NCBI GenBank assembly: GCA_030145305.1
Contig: JAQYVX010000002.1
Location: forward strand, 186,001-250,000
DNA from: Halarcobacter sp.
Lineage (GTDB): Bacteria > Campylobacterota > Campylobacteria > Campylobacterales > Arcobacteraceae
Length of the DNA stretch: 64,000 bases
Reading direction: 5' to 3'
Shown here: one piece after another, positions 36,965 to 46,831 of the stretch
How the letters are laid out: each line of letters begins with the position of its first letter
Position numbering within the stretch: position 1 is the first letter of the stretch
Made by a program: the position numbers and the translations under genes
The notes under the pieces: model-generated
What the model was told of the DNA's origin: nothing
The model's input: the letters and a program-made list of their open reading frames with translations, nothing else
Database searches by the model: none

Positions 36965-37154
36965 TTTATACCTTTAAAATAATTTGAGATTGTAACTAAA
37001 TAATATTTAAAAGCTAAAAATTATACAAAATGTATATTTTATAAAAAATATTTTATAAAAATTTAAAAATTTAAATTTTTATAAGATTTAAATATACAAT
37101 TCTTAAGATTAAATTATATATACTAATTGTATTTATATAAAAGAAGGTTATAAA

Positions 37155-38384
37155 ATGTCCTTATTCCAAAGGTTTTGTAAATATTTTTATAAAGACCGAA
37201 CTAAAACTATATATATAATTGATATCCTTTATATGAAAGATATTAATGCTGTTTATGGTTTTGAAAATGGCGACTATATAATAACCCAACTTCTTAAACT
37301 TTTAAAAACAACTATAAAAAAAGAAATAATTTCTTTTCTCGATAGAAGAATATCAATTGAAATAAAAAATACACATGTAGATGTATTTACTTTAACAATC
37401 TTTGAAGAACTACATGAGATGGAAATTATGAAAATAAGAAACATAATTTTTAATACTGTTGTTAGCTCTCAATTTTCGTTATTAAAAGATGAAATTAAAA
37501 TAGATATTGATATTACAATTGGTTGTTCAAAAGGGCAAGATGAAGAATTACTTGTTTATGCAGAAAAAGCTTTACATAATGCAAAACTAAATTATTTGCA
37601 TTTTATGTATTATGATTCAAATCTTTACAAAAACCATTTTTTAAATGAAGAACTTCTTTCAACACTTCATAGAAGTATAAAAGAAGAGACAGTTGAACCC
37701 TATTTCCAACCTATACAAGATAACAAAACCTCTAAAATCATAAAATATGAAGCTTTAATGAGAATATTTGATAAAGAAGGAAATCTTATTATGCCTCAAG
37801 CTTTTCTTGGAAAAGCTAGAAAATATAGATTATTCAATAAATTAATGAAAATATTAATTTTAAAAGTTATTAATTATATTAAAAAATATGAAATTGATGT
37901 TAGCATAAATCTAGATTATAATGATATTTTAAATCCTACTATCAAAAATTTGATAATAAATAATATAAAAGATACAAAAATTGGTAGCCATTTAACTATA
38001 GAGATTCTTGAAAGTAAGAAAATCAATAATTTTTATTTAGTAAATGATTTTATTAATGACTTAAAAAAATACAATGTCCAAATTGCGATTGATGATTTTG
38101 GAAGCGGCTTTTCAAATTATGAACATATATTAAATATTAATACAGATTTTATTAAATTAGACGGAAGTCTAATAAAAAAAATCGATGAAGATATTTATTA
38201 TAACCTAGTAAAAAGTATAGTTTTATTTTGTAAAGAACAAAATATAAAAGTCGTAGCTGAATTTGTAAGTGATTTAAAAATACTAAGATATGTAAAGTCT
38301 CTTGATATAGATTATTCTCAAGGTTATTATATAGGAAAAGCTGTACATATTGATGAAATAATTGGAAAAATTGATGAAAACTAA
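37155..38384 (+). CDS. Degenerate GGDEF plus EAL domain c-di-GMP phosphodiesterase
   Basis: 409 residues. The N-terminal 1-155 region resembles a GGDEF domain that has lost the GGDEF motif. The EAL domain (about 170-405) keeps the catalytic set: Glu199 in YEALMR, DDFGSGFSNY, IKLDGSLI, and Glu in VVAEFV, with QGYYIGKA, so phosphodiesterase activity is likely. AGAAGG precedes the ATG. Overlaps the degenerate GGDEF gene. Confidence 0.88.
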   Translation: MSLFQRFCKYFYKDRTKTIYIIDILYMKDINAVYGFENGDYIITQLLKLLKTTIKKEIISFLDRRISIEIKNTHVDVFTLTIFEELHEMEIMKIRNIIFNTVVSSQFSLLKDEIKIDIDITIGCSKGQDEELLVYAEKALHNAKLNYLHFMYYDSNLYKNHFLNEELLSTLHRSIKEETVEPYFQPIQDNKTSKIIKYEALMRIFDKEGNLIMPQAFLGKARKYRLFNKLMKILILKVINYIKKYEIDVSINLDYNDILNPTIKNLIINNIKDTKIGSHLTIEILESKKINNFYLVNDFINDLKKYNVQIAIDDFGSGFSNYEHILNINTDFIKLDGSLIKKIDEDIYYNLVKSIVLFCKEQNIKVVAEFVSDLKILRYVKSLDIDYSQGYYIGKAVHIDEIIGKIDEN

Positions 38385-39174
38385 ATTAAAAGAAATAACA
38401 GACTTAACAATGAGTGAACTTCTATCAAAAGAGATAGTTCTTCCTTCAAACTATTTTCAATGCTTTGACAAATATGCAAAAACTGTTGATATAAATATTG
38501 ATGGTGAATTTTTCGAAAAAGAACTAAGTGAGTTGATATTAAATGAATTTAATATTATCAATGACTATGTTAATGATGCTGCAAAAACTATTGATAATGT
38601 GGCTACTTTAACTTTAGAGGCACAAGAAGCAATAAAAGAACAAAATGCACAACTTTTAAAAGATTTATATTCTCAAATAAAAAACTTACAAAATGAACTT
38701 CAAGATATTACAAATAATATTTATAAAGATTACTTAACAAAAGCTAATAATAAAAAATGGCTCTATCATAAATATCTTAATAAAGATGCAAACTATAAAG
38801 AAAATGCAATAATTATTTTAATTGATGTTGTAGATTATAATTATATTGCAAAAACGTATAGTAAATTAATATCTGATAACCTATTAGTTTATATTGCAGC
38901 ATATTTTAAAAATAAATTTAAAGAAGAAAAGTTAAACTTTGAAATAACAAGATTCTTGGATAATAAATTTATAATAAGCTTACATGAAGAAGATTTAGAT
39001 TCTCTTAAAACTTTATTATATACTACTTCAAGCATACTCTTTAATACAACATTAAAAAGTAATTCAGGAGTAATTATCAAACCAACTTTTCAATACTCAA
39101 TTACAGAAGTTAAAAAAGATGAATCATTTCATGAATCTATGAATGCTCTTTTAAAAGATATTAAGAAAAAATAG
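38374..39174 (+). CDS. Degenerate GGDEF-domain protein
   Basis: 267 residues from the ATG at 38374, which overlaps the EAL gene stop by 11 nt. An N-terminal helical region (about 1-110) leads to a GGDEF-like domain where ITRFLDNKFIISL replaces the RxGGDEF signature. No metal-binding or active site residues of a cyclase remain, so a sensory or scaffolding role with the EAL protein is likely. Overlaps the converging pxpC stop by 14 nt. Confidence 0.7.
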   Translation: MKTKLKEITDLTMSELLSKEIVLPSNYFQCFDKYAKTVDINIDGEFFEKELSELILNEFNIINDYVNDAAKTIDNVATLTLEAQEAIKEQNAQLLKDLYSQIKNLQNELQDITNNIYKDYLTKANNKKWLYHKYLNKDANYKENAIIILIDVVDYNYIAKTYSKLISDNLLVYIAAYFKNKFKEEKLNFEITRFLDNKFIISLHEEDLDSLKTLLYTTSSILFNTTLKSNSGVIIKPTFQYSITEVKKDESFHESMNALLKDIKKK

Positions 39175-40081
39175 AATAAAAAGATTTTAGTTTTTCTTGA
39201 GCTTCTTTAATATCTATTTCTTTAAATCTTATTTTACTTCCTATTTTCATTTGGGCTAATTTAAAACAATCTATACTTAAAACTGCACCAATTTTTGGAT
39301 AACCACCAATTGTTTGCCTCTCTTTTAAAAGTATTATAGCTTGACCGTCATTTGGTATTTGAATACTTCCAAAAGCTATGCCTTCTGAAATAACTCCATT
39401 TAAACTTGACTTAATTGCTTCACCATTTAATTTACAAGCCATTCTATTAAAATCAGGTGTTATGGTATAAATACTATTAAAAAACTTCTCTTTTTCTTCT
39501 TTTGAAAAACTCTCTTCTTGATAGGAAAGAATCACTCTTGTAGTCAATTCTTTTTCATAAATAGGTATATATCTTTCATGCCATCTTTTTCTTAAATTTT
39601 CATTGTTTTTTGTAAATAAAAGGATGTCTCCATTTTTAATTTGACGCCCTCTTATTCCACCTAAAGACTCTTTTGTAGTAGTAGAATTACTCCCAAACTC
39701 TTTAGGAATATCAAAACCATTTTTAACAGCTAGATATACTCTTTGTCCTTCTAAAAATTTTCCAATTCTTAGAATATCGCCTTTTTTAATTTTATGTAAT
39801 TGCCATGTTTTTTTTAACTCATTATTTATAAAAAACTCACAAAAAGCTCCTGTAATAGAAAGAGTTGTATTGGCATTTGATTTTAATTCAAGATTTGGAA
39901 AAGCTATTTCTAAAATATTAGTATTTAGTTTATTATCCAAAAGTTTTTGTGCTGCTAGGGCTGAATATTCATCTGCAATCCCAGAATTTGTAACACCTAA
40001 ATGCGTAAATGAGAACCTTCCCCTATCTTGAAGAGTAGTGAAAATTCCTGCTTTTATAACCTCAAAACTCAATTTGTCCAC
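39161..40081 (-). CDS. pxpC: 5-oxoprolinase subunit PxpC (KipA-like carboxyltransferase)
   Basis: 306 residues, biotin-dependent carboxyltransferase-like family. Typical features: IKAGIFTTLQDRGRF, GVTNSGIADEYSALAAQKLL, and GSNSTTTKESLGG. With PxpA and PxpB it forms the ATP-dependent prokaryotic 5-oxoprolinase. The GTG start at 40081 overlaps pxpB by 20 nt; a TTG at 40072, with AGGTGG 5 nt upstream, is an alternative. Confidence 0.93.
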   Translation of the reverse strand: MDKLSFEVIKAGIFTTLQDRGRFSFTHLGVTNSGIADEYSALAAQKLLDNKLNTNILEIAFPNLELKSNANTTLSITGAFCEFFINNELKKTWQLHKIKKGDILRIGKFLEGQRVYLAVKNGFDIPKEFGSNSTTTKESLGGIRGRQIKNGDILLFTKNNENLRKRWHERYIPIYEKELTTRVILSYQEESFSKEEKEKFFNSIYTITPDFNRMACKLNGEAIKSSLNGVISEGIAFGSIQIPNDGQAIILLKERQTIGGYPKIGAVLSIDCFKLAQMKIGSKIRFKEIDIKEAQEKLKSFYSIFS

Positions 40082-40757
40082 CTTGTTTTAAAAATTCTTC
40101 TTTAGTAATAGGATTAAATTTTATTCTTGATTCAATCGTTATAGGAGATAAAGATTCTAAGTTTTTATCAAAAAGTTCAAAAGCAGTTTTTCCTAAAATA
40201 TTCCATCCACCAGGCGAATTTTGAGGGTAGATAGCACTTTGATTATCAGCTATTGCTACACTACCTTTTGGTATTTTTTTTCTTGGAGTTTTTAACCTTG
40301 GAGTAATAATTCTATCGTCGATTGCCGCTAAATATGCAAAACCTGGAAGAAAACCAATAGCATAAACATCATAAACTTTTGAACTATGAATTTTTATTAC
40401 CTCATCAATAGATATATTTGCATTTAAGGCAACTTTTTCTAAATCAAAGCCAACATCATCTCCATAATAAACATCAACATTTATAACTTTTAAATCTTTT
40501 TCTTCTTCTATTTTTAAATCTTTTAAAAGCTCTTTTAAAAATACTTTTATTGAATTAATATCATATTTAAAAATATCATATGTTATTAAAATAGAAGTGT
40601 AAGAAGGAACAATCTCAATTAAAGCCGTATCTTCTAATGATTTCAAAATCTTATAAGCTGCTTTTACTTTTAAAGAAGTATTCTTTGAGATTGTCTTATC
40701 AAAATAAATAATTACTGAATCAACAGAGGCTACTTTTATTTCCATTTTTATTTCCAT
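40062..40757 (-). CDS. pxpB: 5-oxoprolinase subunit PxpB (KipI-like)
   Basis: 231 residues. Shows GFLPGFAYLAAID, TPRLKTPRKKIPKGSVAIA and SPGGWNILGKT, typical of KipI/PxpB. Its start shares one base with the pxpA stop (TAATG). ATGGAAATAAAA occurs twice in a row, so the start could be either ATG (40757 or 40745). Confidence 0.95.
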   Translation of the reverse strand: MEIKMEIKVASVDSVIIYFDKTISKNTSLKVKAAYKILKSLEDTALIEIVPSYTSILITYDIFKYDINSIKVFLKELLKDLKIEEEKDLKVINVDVYYGDDVGFDLEKVALNANISIDEVIKIHSSKVYDVYAIGFLPGFAYLAAIDDRIITPRLKTPRKKIPKGSVAIADNQSAIYPQNSPGGWNILGKTAFELFDKNLESLSPITIESRIKFNPITKEEFLKQGGQIEF

Positions 40758-41488
40758 TAAATTAAAACTTTATTTAAGGCCTTTATAAACGATAAAGCAT
40801 TTCCCCCATCGCCATGAACACAAATTGTGTCAGCTTTTAAAAATAGTTTTTTACCCTTTATACTTTCAAGAAAACCATTGTTTTTTAAAATTTCTATTCT
40901 TTGCATTACTTCTAATTCATCATTAATAACAGCATCAGGAAGCATACGAGAAAGTAAGCTACCATCATCATTATAATTTCTATCTGCAAATACTTCATAT
41001 AAAAGATTAATATTATATTTCTTTGCAGTGTGTTCATAAGCTTCATTATCAGGCTTTGATAGAACCATCAGTTTAATATTTTTATCATATGAAGAAAGTG
41101 CACTAAGTATTGCTTTAAAGATATTTTCATCTTTCATCATATCATTGTACAAAGCACCATGAGGTTTTACATAAGAAATAGCTACGCCATGAGCTTTACA
41201 AAAGGCACTTAAAGCCCCTATTTGATATAAAATAATTGATTTGATTTCTTCAAGAGAACAAGACATACTTCTTCGTCCAAAACCTACTAAGTCTTGATAT
41301 GAAGGATGTGCTCCTATTGTTACGTTATATTTTTTGGCTAATTCAACAGATCTATTCATAGTAATTGCATCAGAAGCATGAAAACCACAAGCAAGATTTG
41401 CCAAAGATATATATGGCATAACTTCTTCATCTTTTCCCATTTTCCAAATGCCAAAACTTTCACCCATATCACAATTTAATTTAATCAT
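40757..41488 (-). CDS. pxpA: 5-oxoprolinase subunit PxpA (LamB/YcsF family)
   Basis: 243 residues from the ATG at 41488, which has AAGGA 7 nt upstream. Begins MIKLNCDMGESFGIWKMG and contains CGFHASDA, GAHPSYQDLVGFGRR, VKPHGALYNDM and CVHGDGGNA, the family hallmarks. Opens the pxpABC operon. A terminator lies between the upstream dctM and this gene, so its expression may be separate. Confidence 0.95.
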   Translation of the reverse strand: MIKLNCDMGESFGIWKMGKDEEVMPYISLANLACGFHASDAITMNRSVELAKKYNVTIGAHPSYQDLVGFGRRSMSCSLEEIKSIILYQIGALSAFCKAHGVAISYVKPHGALYNDMMKDENIFKAILSALSSYDKNIKLMVLSKPDNEAYEHTAKKYNINLLYEVFADRNYNDDGSLLSRMLPDAVINDELEVMQRIEILKNNGFLESIKGKKLFLKADTICVHGDGGNALSFIKALNKVLI

Positions 41489-41575
41489 TTGATTTCCTTG
41501 CAATTAAATTTTATAAATTTGCACTTATATAATAATATCATACAAGTACAAAATAAAGAATACTTAAAAAAATAA

Positions 41576-41598
41576 AGAAGTGAAGCTTGTTCACTTCT
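41576..41598 (-). terminator. Terminator between dctM and pxpA
   Basis: 9-bp stem AGAAGTGAA / TTCACTTCT with loop GCTTG. On the minus strand it is followed by a T-rich run. It would end the TRAP transcript. Confidence 0.75.
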
Positions 41599-41608
41599 TC
41601 AAAAGAAT

Positions 41609-42943
41609 TTACTTAATCATTTGATTAGGCAAGTAATGAACAATTTCAGGGAAGAAGGTTATTGCCATTACTGTTATAATCATCATAACAAAGAATGGAA
41701 ATGTTGCTTTTAAAATTGTTTCAATCTTTTCATTGGAGATACTTTGTATTACAAAGAGTGAAAAACCAACAGGCGGTGTTATTTGCGCCATTTCAACCAT
41801 AAATACTAAGAATATACCAAACCATAAAGGGTCAAATCCAGCAAGAATTACGATTGGTAATACAATTGGAAGTGTCATTACAACTATTGAAATAGCTTCA
41901 AGAATCATTCCTAAAATAATATACATAATACCAATAAGTAAAATAAGCATTAAAGGAGATAAACCAAGTCCTATAATAAACTCACTCATAGCCCTAGCAA
42001 TTCCTAAGAATCCAATTACTTGAGAAAGAAAAACTGCTCCTGCTATTATAAAACTAATCATTGTTGAAGTTTTAACAGAATTTAAAAGAGCAGTTCTAAA
42101 AATTTCCCAAGTAAAACTTTTAAAATATATAGCTAGAATAATTGCACCAAAAACTCCTAAAGCAGCAGCTTCAGTTGGAGTTGCAAATCCACCATAGATT
42201 GATCCTAAGATTAATGTAATTAATGAAAATACAGGAACTAAATCTTTTAAAGAATCTAACTTCTGTGACCAAGTAAAAGTCTCTTTTATCTCTGGTTCTA
42301 TACTTGGGTCTATTTTTGCCGCAACCATAATATATACTGAATATAAAGTTGCAAGTAAAAGTCCGGGAATAATTCCTGCTATAAACAGTTTACCAATAGA
42401 AGTATCAGCTAAAACTCCGTAGATAATCATAATTAGTGAAGGAGGAATTAGAAAACCTAAAGTTCCAGCACCAGCTAGAGAACCCATAGCAATTGATTTT
42501 GAATAACCTCTTTTTTCAAGCTCTCCTAATGTGATTTTACCAACTGTTGCAGTTGTAGCTGCACTTGAGCCTGAAACTGCTGCAAAAAGAGAACAAGCAG
42601 CAACATTTACATGTAATAATCCACCAGGAATATATGAAAGCCAAGGTTTTAAACCATTTAACAATCTTGTTGAAATTGATGATTTATATAAAATTTCACC
42701 CATAAGAATAAACATTGGAAGAGCAGCTAAGGACCATGAATTTAAAGCATCATAAAGTGAAGAAGCTAATAAATCCCCTATCTTGTCATAGATACTAATT
42801 GCAATAGGTAAATTATGGTCAAATAAAAGCATTCCTAAAATACCTGTTAAAATTAAAGATACACCAATCCAAATAGATGAAAGTAAAAAAGCAAACATTA
42901 CTAAAATTATAATTACAGATAAAACTAATGGATCAGATATCAT
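41609..42943 (-). CDS. dctM: TRAP transporter large permease DctM
   Basis: 444 residues, about 12 TM segments. Family motifs: AAVSGSSAATTATVGKITL, IPPSLIMIIYG, and PTEAAALGVFGA. Imports a carboxylate using the periplasmic binding protein and a sodium gradient. Overlaps the dctQ end by 11 nt. Confidence 0.95.
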   Translation of the reverse strand: MISDPLVLSVIIILVMFAFLLSSIWIGVSLILTGILGMLLFDHNLPIAISIYDKIGDLLASSLYDALNSWSLAALPMFILMGEILYKSSISTRLLNGLKPWLSYIPGGLLHVNVAACSLFAAVSGSSAATTATVGKITLGELEKRGYSKSIAMGSLAGAGTLGFLIPPSLIMIIYGVLADTSIGKLFIAGIIPGLLLATLYSVYIMVAAKIDPSIEPEIKETFTWSQKLDSLKDLVPVFSLITLILGSIYGGFATPTEAAALGVFGAIILAIYFKSFTWEIFRTALLNSVKTSTMISFIIAGAVFLSQVIGFLGIARAMSEFIIGLGLSPLMLILLIGIMYIILGMILEAISIVVMTLPIVLPIVILAGFDPLWFGIFLVFMVEMAQITPPVGFSLFVIQSISNEKIETILKATFPFFVMMIITVMAITFFPEIVHYLPNQMIK

Positions 42944-43421
42944 TTTTCAGCCTTTTTATAATAAATGCAATAACTGACAGAATAAATAAAGCTGTTCCTA
43001 AAGGCATTACTATTTGTGTTAAATAAAGTGGTGTTTCAGAAACTGCCTCTGATAACATCTCAAATTCATAAGAATCGTATGTAAATAAAACTGTTCTATA
43101 TAAAATAAAAGCTAGCACAGACAAAGTAATAATTGAAGCAAAAATATCAATAAATTTATTCGCTTGCTTATTTAATCTTGAAGTAACAATATTTATACGG
43201 ATATGTCCATCTTTTGTAAAGGTATATGCCAAACCTAAAAAAATTGAAGCTAAATATAGATATCCACTATATTCATCTGCAATCATTGTAGACTTATCAA
43301 AGAAATATCTTAAAAAAATCTCTGTTAAAATTAGACAAACTAGAGATACTAATAAAAGTCCTGATAAATAAGCTCCACCTTTGGAGAGCCTATTTATAAA
43401 ATTTGTTAAAGTATTCATCAC
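42933..43421 (-). CDS. dctQ: TRAP transporter small permease DctQ
   Basis: 162 residues, four TM helices, with the ADEYSGYLYLASIFLGLAY pattern of the small subunit. It couples to DctM. It starts 2 nt after the dctP stop. Confidence 0.92.
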   Translation of the reverse strand: MMNTLTNFINRLSKGGAYLSGLLLVSLVCLILTEIFLRYFFDKSTMIADEYSGYLYLASIFLGLAYTFTKDGHIRINIVTSRLNKQANKFIDIFASIITLSVLAFILYRTVLFTYDSYEFEMLSEAVSETPLYLTQIVMPLGTALFILSVIAFIIKRLKNDI

Positions 43422-43423
43422 TA

Positions 43424-44380
43424 TTACTTTCTATATTCTTCAAAAATCTTTTTGATTTGAGAATTTGCACCATCTAAATATTCTGATAATAAAGCATTTG
43501 CAATTTTGTCAAGTTCAGCTTTTAATTCATTCGATGCTTCATCTACTTTAAGTCCATTTTCAACTAATGTTTCTAAAGCAACTTTATCTTCAATTTTTGA
43601 AGCTTCCCATTGAGTTTTTTCTATTTCTTTTGCTGCTTTTAACATAGCTTTTTGTTGAGACTTATCTAAACTATTCCAGTAATCTAAGTTAATAGTAACA
43701 GCTTGTAATGGATAGGCATAATTGATTTTTGTGAAATTATCTAGAACTTCCCAAAATTTACCATCTTTTCCTGAAGCTGAAGAAGTAACAACTGAATCAA
43801 CCATTCCTGTTCTTAAAGATGAATAAACTTCACCCCAAGGTAAAGCAACAGCATTTCCCCCTGCACTATTTACAAAAGCTGCTGAATTTTTATCATAAGT
43901 TCTTGTCTTTGCACCCTTAAAATCATCAATTGAACTCATTTTTTTATTTGAATAAAATCCAGATGGTGGCCAAGTTACACTATAAAGAAGTTTTTGATTC
44001 CACTTTCTTGCAGTTTTTTCATAAGCTGGCTTTGAAATTTGATAAAGTCTAAAAGCATCATCATATGATTGTGCAATAAACGGTAATGCAGAAATCCCAA
44101 ATACTTTTCCCCCACCTGAAGTGAAAGGAATGAACATATCAGTCATTGCAACTGTTCCATCTTTTACAGCTTTTAATGGATTTCCCTTAATTAGTGAAGA
44201 TCCAGCATGAACTGTAATATCAATACTTCCCTTTGAATAATTTTTAACTAGTGCTGCAAATTCTTGCGCACCTTTTGTATGAAAATTATTTGCCCCATAT
44301 TTTGCATTTAAATCCATTTTAATATCACCCGCTAAAAGTGATGCAGCAAGTCCTGCAATAAATAAACTTTTTTTAATCAT
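43424..44380 (-). CDS. dctP: TRAP transporter substrate-binding protein DctP
   Basis: 318 residues, signal peptide (1-18). DctP family features: GTVAMTDMFIPFTSGGGKVFGISALPFI, RTYDKNSAAFVNSAGGNAVALPWGEVYSSLRTGMVDSV and the conserved Arg (RTYD) that binds a carboxylate. Substrate specificity is inferred as 5-oxoproline from linkage to pxpABC. GGAG precedes the ATG. Starts the dctPQM operon. Confidence 0.93.
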   Translation of the reverse strand: MIKKSLFIAGLAASLLAGDIKMDLNAKYGANNFHTKGAQEFAALVKNYSKGSIDITVHAGSSLIKGNPLKAVKDGTVAMTDMFIPFTSGGGKVFGISALPFIAQSYDDAFRLYQISKPAYEKTARKWNQKLLYSVTWPPSGFYSNKKMSSIDDFKGAKTRTYDKNSAAFVNSAGGNAVALPWGEVYSSLRTGMVDSVVTSSASGKDGKFWEVLDNFTKINYAYPLQAVTINLDYWNSLDKSQQKAMLKAAKEIEKTQWEASKIEDKVALETLVENGLKVDEASNELKAELDKIANALLSEYLDGANSQIKKIFEEYRK

Positions 44381-44447
44381 ATAACTCTCCTTAAAATTAA
44401 TATCTGCAAGTTTATCTATTAATGGTGAGTTAGTGGTGAGTTTTATA

Positions 44448-45146
44448 TTAGGAGTTAGTATTTGCTAGTTTATATCCTGTTTGAGAGATGTTTTGAATTA
44501 ATTCAATTGGTAGTTTTTGTCTTAACTCTTTAATAAATGTTTTTAAAGCTGTCATACTCATAGATTTATCTTTCCATATATATTCTTCAATTTGATAATA
44601 TGTAAGCACTTGATTTCTATTTTTATATAAAAGTATTAAAAAATCTTTTTCTCTTTTTCTTAAAGTAATTTCTTCATTATTATAAAAAAGTTCATGTTTT
44701 TGTACATCAAAATAACAATTATTACTAAAAATTAGATTTTTTGTTAGTTTATCACCTAGTCCTTTTATTATCCCATTTAATAGATTATCCGCATAAATTG
44801 GCTTCAATACATATTGATTAATATTAAGATTAATCAAATCCATTAAATACTCTTCACTTGAATAAGCTGTAACCATTATAATAATAGTTTTTAAATCTTT
44901 CTCTCTAATCTTTTTTACCATATAAATACCATTTTTATTTGGCATTTCAATATCGCTTAAAATAATATCTGGTTTGTATTCAAGATATAATTCATATCCC
45001 TCCTCAGCATTAGAAGCTTCCAAAACATCTTTAAAATAGTATTTTAGAGTATTAACTACTCTTTTTCTAATCCCGTCTTCATCTTCTACACAAAGAATTG
45101 TATAATTCTTAAATTGATTTAATAAATTGTCTGTTTTATTGTCCAT
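44448..45146 (-). CDS. OmpR-type response regulator
   Basis: 232 residues from ATG at 45146 (GGAG 7 nt upstream; a TTG at 45161 is less likely). The receiver has CVEDEDG (acidic pocket) and phosphoacceptor Asp65 in DIILSDIEMP, K in VLKPIYA; the C-terminal winged helix begins with ITLRKREKDFLILL. Overlaps the kinase gene by 11 nt. Probably regulates the dctPQM promoter beside it. Confidence 0.93.
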   Translation of the reverse strand: MDNKTDNLLNQFKNYTILCVEDEDGIRKRVVNTLKYYFKDVLEASNAEEGYELYLEYKPDIILSDIEMPNKNGIYMVKKIREKDLKTIIIMVTAYSSEEYLMDLINLNINQYVLKPIYADNLLNGIIKGLGDKLTKNLIFSNNCYFDVQKHELFYNNEEITLRKREKDFLILLYKNRNQVLTYYQIEEYIWKDKSMSMTALKTFIKELRQKLPIELIQNISQTGYKLANTNS

Positions 45147-46668
45147 TATCCATCTCCACAACTATTTTAAATAAAGCACCTTTTTTAGTATTTTCAACTG
45201 TTAATTCACCGTTCATATTTTTTTCAATAATCATTTTTGACATATAAAGTCCAAGCCCTGTACCTTTTGAACTCTCTTTTGTTGTAAAATATGGCTCAAA
45301 AATCAAATCAAGATGTTCTTCTTTTACCCCACCTGCATTATCTTCAACAGTAAGAGTAGCACTCTTTGCTTCTACATCAATTACAATTTCTATTTCTGGT
45401 TTTTCTATTTTTCTTTGGTTTAAAACATCTTTTGCATTTGAAATTAAATTTAACATAACTTGAGCAAATTCTCTTTCATATCCATTTATTACACTATTAC
45501 AATTTACTTTTTTATTTAATTTAATATCATAACTCTTAATAGAAGCACTTACTAAAGAAATGGCTTCATTACAAGCATCATCCACATAAAATCTAATTTT
45601 CTTTTTATCAGGTTTAAAGAAATTTCTAAAATCATCAATTGTGTGAGACATAAATTGAATTAATTTATTAGATTCTTCTACACTTTCACGAATCAATATA
45701 TCATCTGCTTTATTAAATTTATTTGCAGTTTCAAGTTCCATCAAAATCCCAGAAACTTCACTTAAAGGTTGCCTCCATTGATGAGCAATCATTGAAAGCA
45801 TTGCTCCCATTCTTGCAAGTCTTGATTGATGAAGCATTGCTCTATCTTTTTTCTTAGTTTCAAGAATTCCTTTTTCAACTCTTTTTTCTAAATTTTTATT
45901 AATATCAGATAATTGTAATTCTTTTTTCTTAACTTTTATTTTGTAGCTTGAGAAAGCACTATTTATTTTTCTTGATATAATAAAAGATAAAATTCCAATT
46001 ACAAAAATAATCATTATTGAAACAATTAAAACCTGTCTAATATATTTATTAATTCTTTCTTCTAGAGCTTTTTTACTTTTGTATATTGATTTCTCAATAT
46101 CATCTATATATAAACCAGCTCCAATCACCCAATTATATTCTTCAAAAATTTTGAAAAAAGCAAGTTTTTTAGAGGGATGTACTTCTTTTGGTTTTTCCCA
46201 ATAGTATTCAATAAATACTCCTTCTGGATTATTTAGTGTTTCTTTAATAAACTTCTTCGTAATTAAAATTCCCATGGCGTCTTTTAAACCAATATCATAT
46301 AAACCAATATTATCTTGTCTATAAGGATGTGCTCTTAGATAGTAACTAGTATCATGAATCCAAATATAGCCATTATCCTCAAACCTAATTGTTTCAATAT
46401 ATTTAATTAGCTTTTCTTTTAACTCTTTTTGACTTAATTTTTTATTTTCATGAACATGAAATTTTATATAATTTAGTATAGAAGAAATCTCTTTTTTTAA
46501 AATATTTCTTTGTTTTTGAATATACTCTTTTTCTACACGCAAGCTCTCTTCTTCAAAATAGTTATTTTGATTTTTAACGAAAAAATAAATGGTAAAAAAT
46601 GCACTAATTAATACGGAAAGAACAGGTGTAAAAACTATAAGTTTTGGAATATTTTTCTCATTAAACAA
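45136..46668 (-). CDS. Cache-domain sensor histidine kinase
   Basis: 510 residues. TM1 (11-31), a periplasmic Cache_2 sensor (about 40-205; GYIWIHDTSYYLRAHPYRQD), TM2 (211-232), then the H-box MIAHQWRQP with phospho-His296, N-box NLISNAKDVL, G1 DNAGGV and G2 GTGLGLY. It overlaps and likely phosphorylates the downstream OmpR-type regulator. Likely ligand is the substrate of the adjacent TRAP system. Confidence 0.93.
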   Translation of the reverse strand: MFNEKNIPKLIVFTPVLSVLISAFFTIYFFVKNQNNYFEEESLRVEKEYIQKQRNILKKEISSILNYIKFHVHENKKLSQKELKEKLIKYIETIRFEDNGYIWIHDTSYYLRAHPYRQDNIGLYDIGLKDAMGILITKKFIKETLNNPEGVFIEYYWEKPKEVHPSKKLAFFKIFEEYNWVIGAGLYIDDIEKSIYKSKKALEERINKYIRQVLIVSIMIIFVIGILSFIISRKINSAFSSYKIKVKKKELQLSDINKNLEKRVEKGILETKKKDRAMLHQSRLARMGAMLSMIAHQWRQPLSEVSGILMELETANKFNKADDILIRESVEESNKLIQFMSHTIDDFRNFFKPDKKKIRFYVDDACNEAISLVSASIKSYDIKLNKKVNCNSVINGYEREFAQVMLNLISNAKDVLNQRKIEKPEIEIVIDVEAKSATLTVEDNAGGVKEEHLDLIFEPYFTTKESSKGTGLGLYMSKMIIEKNMNGELTVENTKKGALFKIVVEMDNGQ

Positions 46669-46831
46669 AAAAATCTCCTATATTTTAATAGAAAAATTCT
46701 ATTATTTATAGGTGAGATTATAGTGAGTTTTTTATTTAGAGAAAATTTTTTATTAATAAATATTATAAAAAGAAGAGTTCAATCATATTTACTCTATAAT
46801 ACTCGATTAAATTAAATATGAAGAGAATAAT

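Noticed and set aside
41733-42755. Plus-strand frames opposite dctM
   Set aside because: Antisense of a membrane protein gene; hydrophobic codon bias produces false frames.
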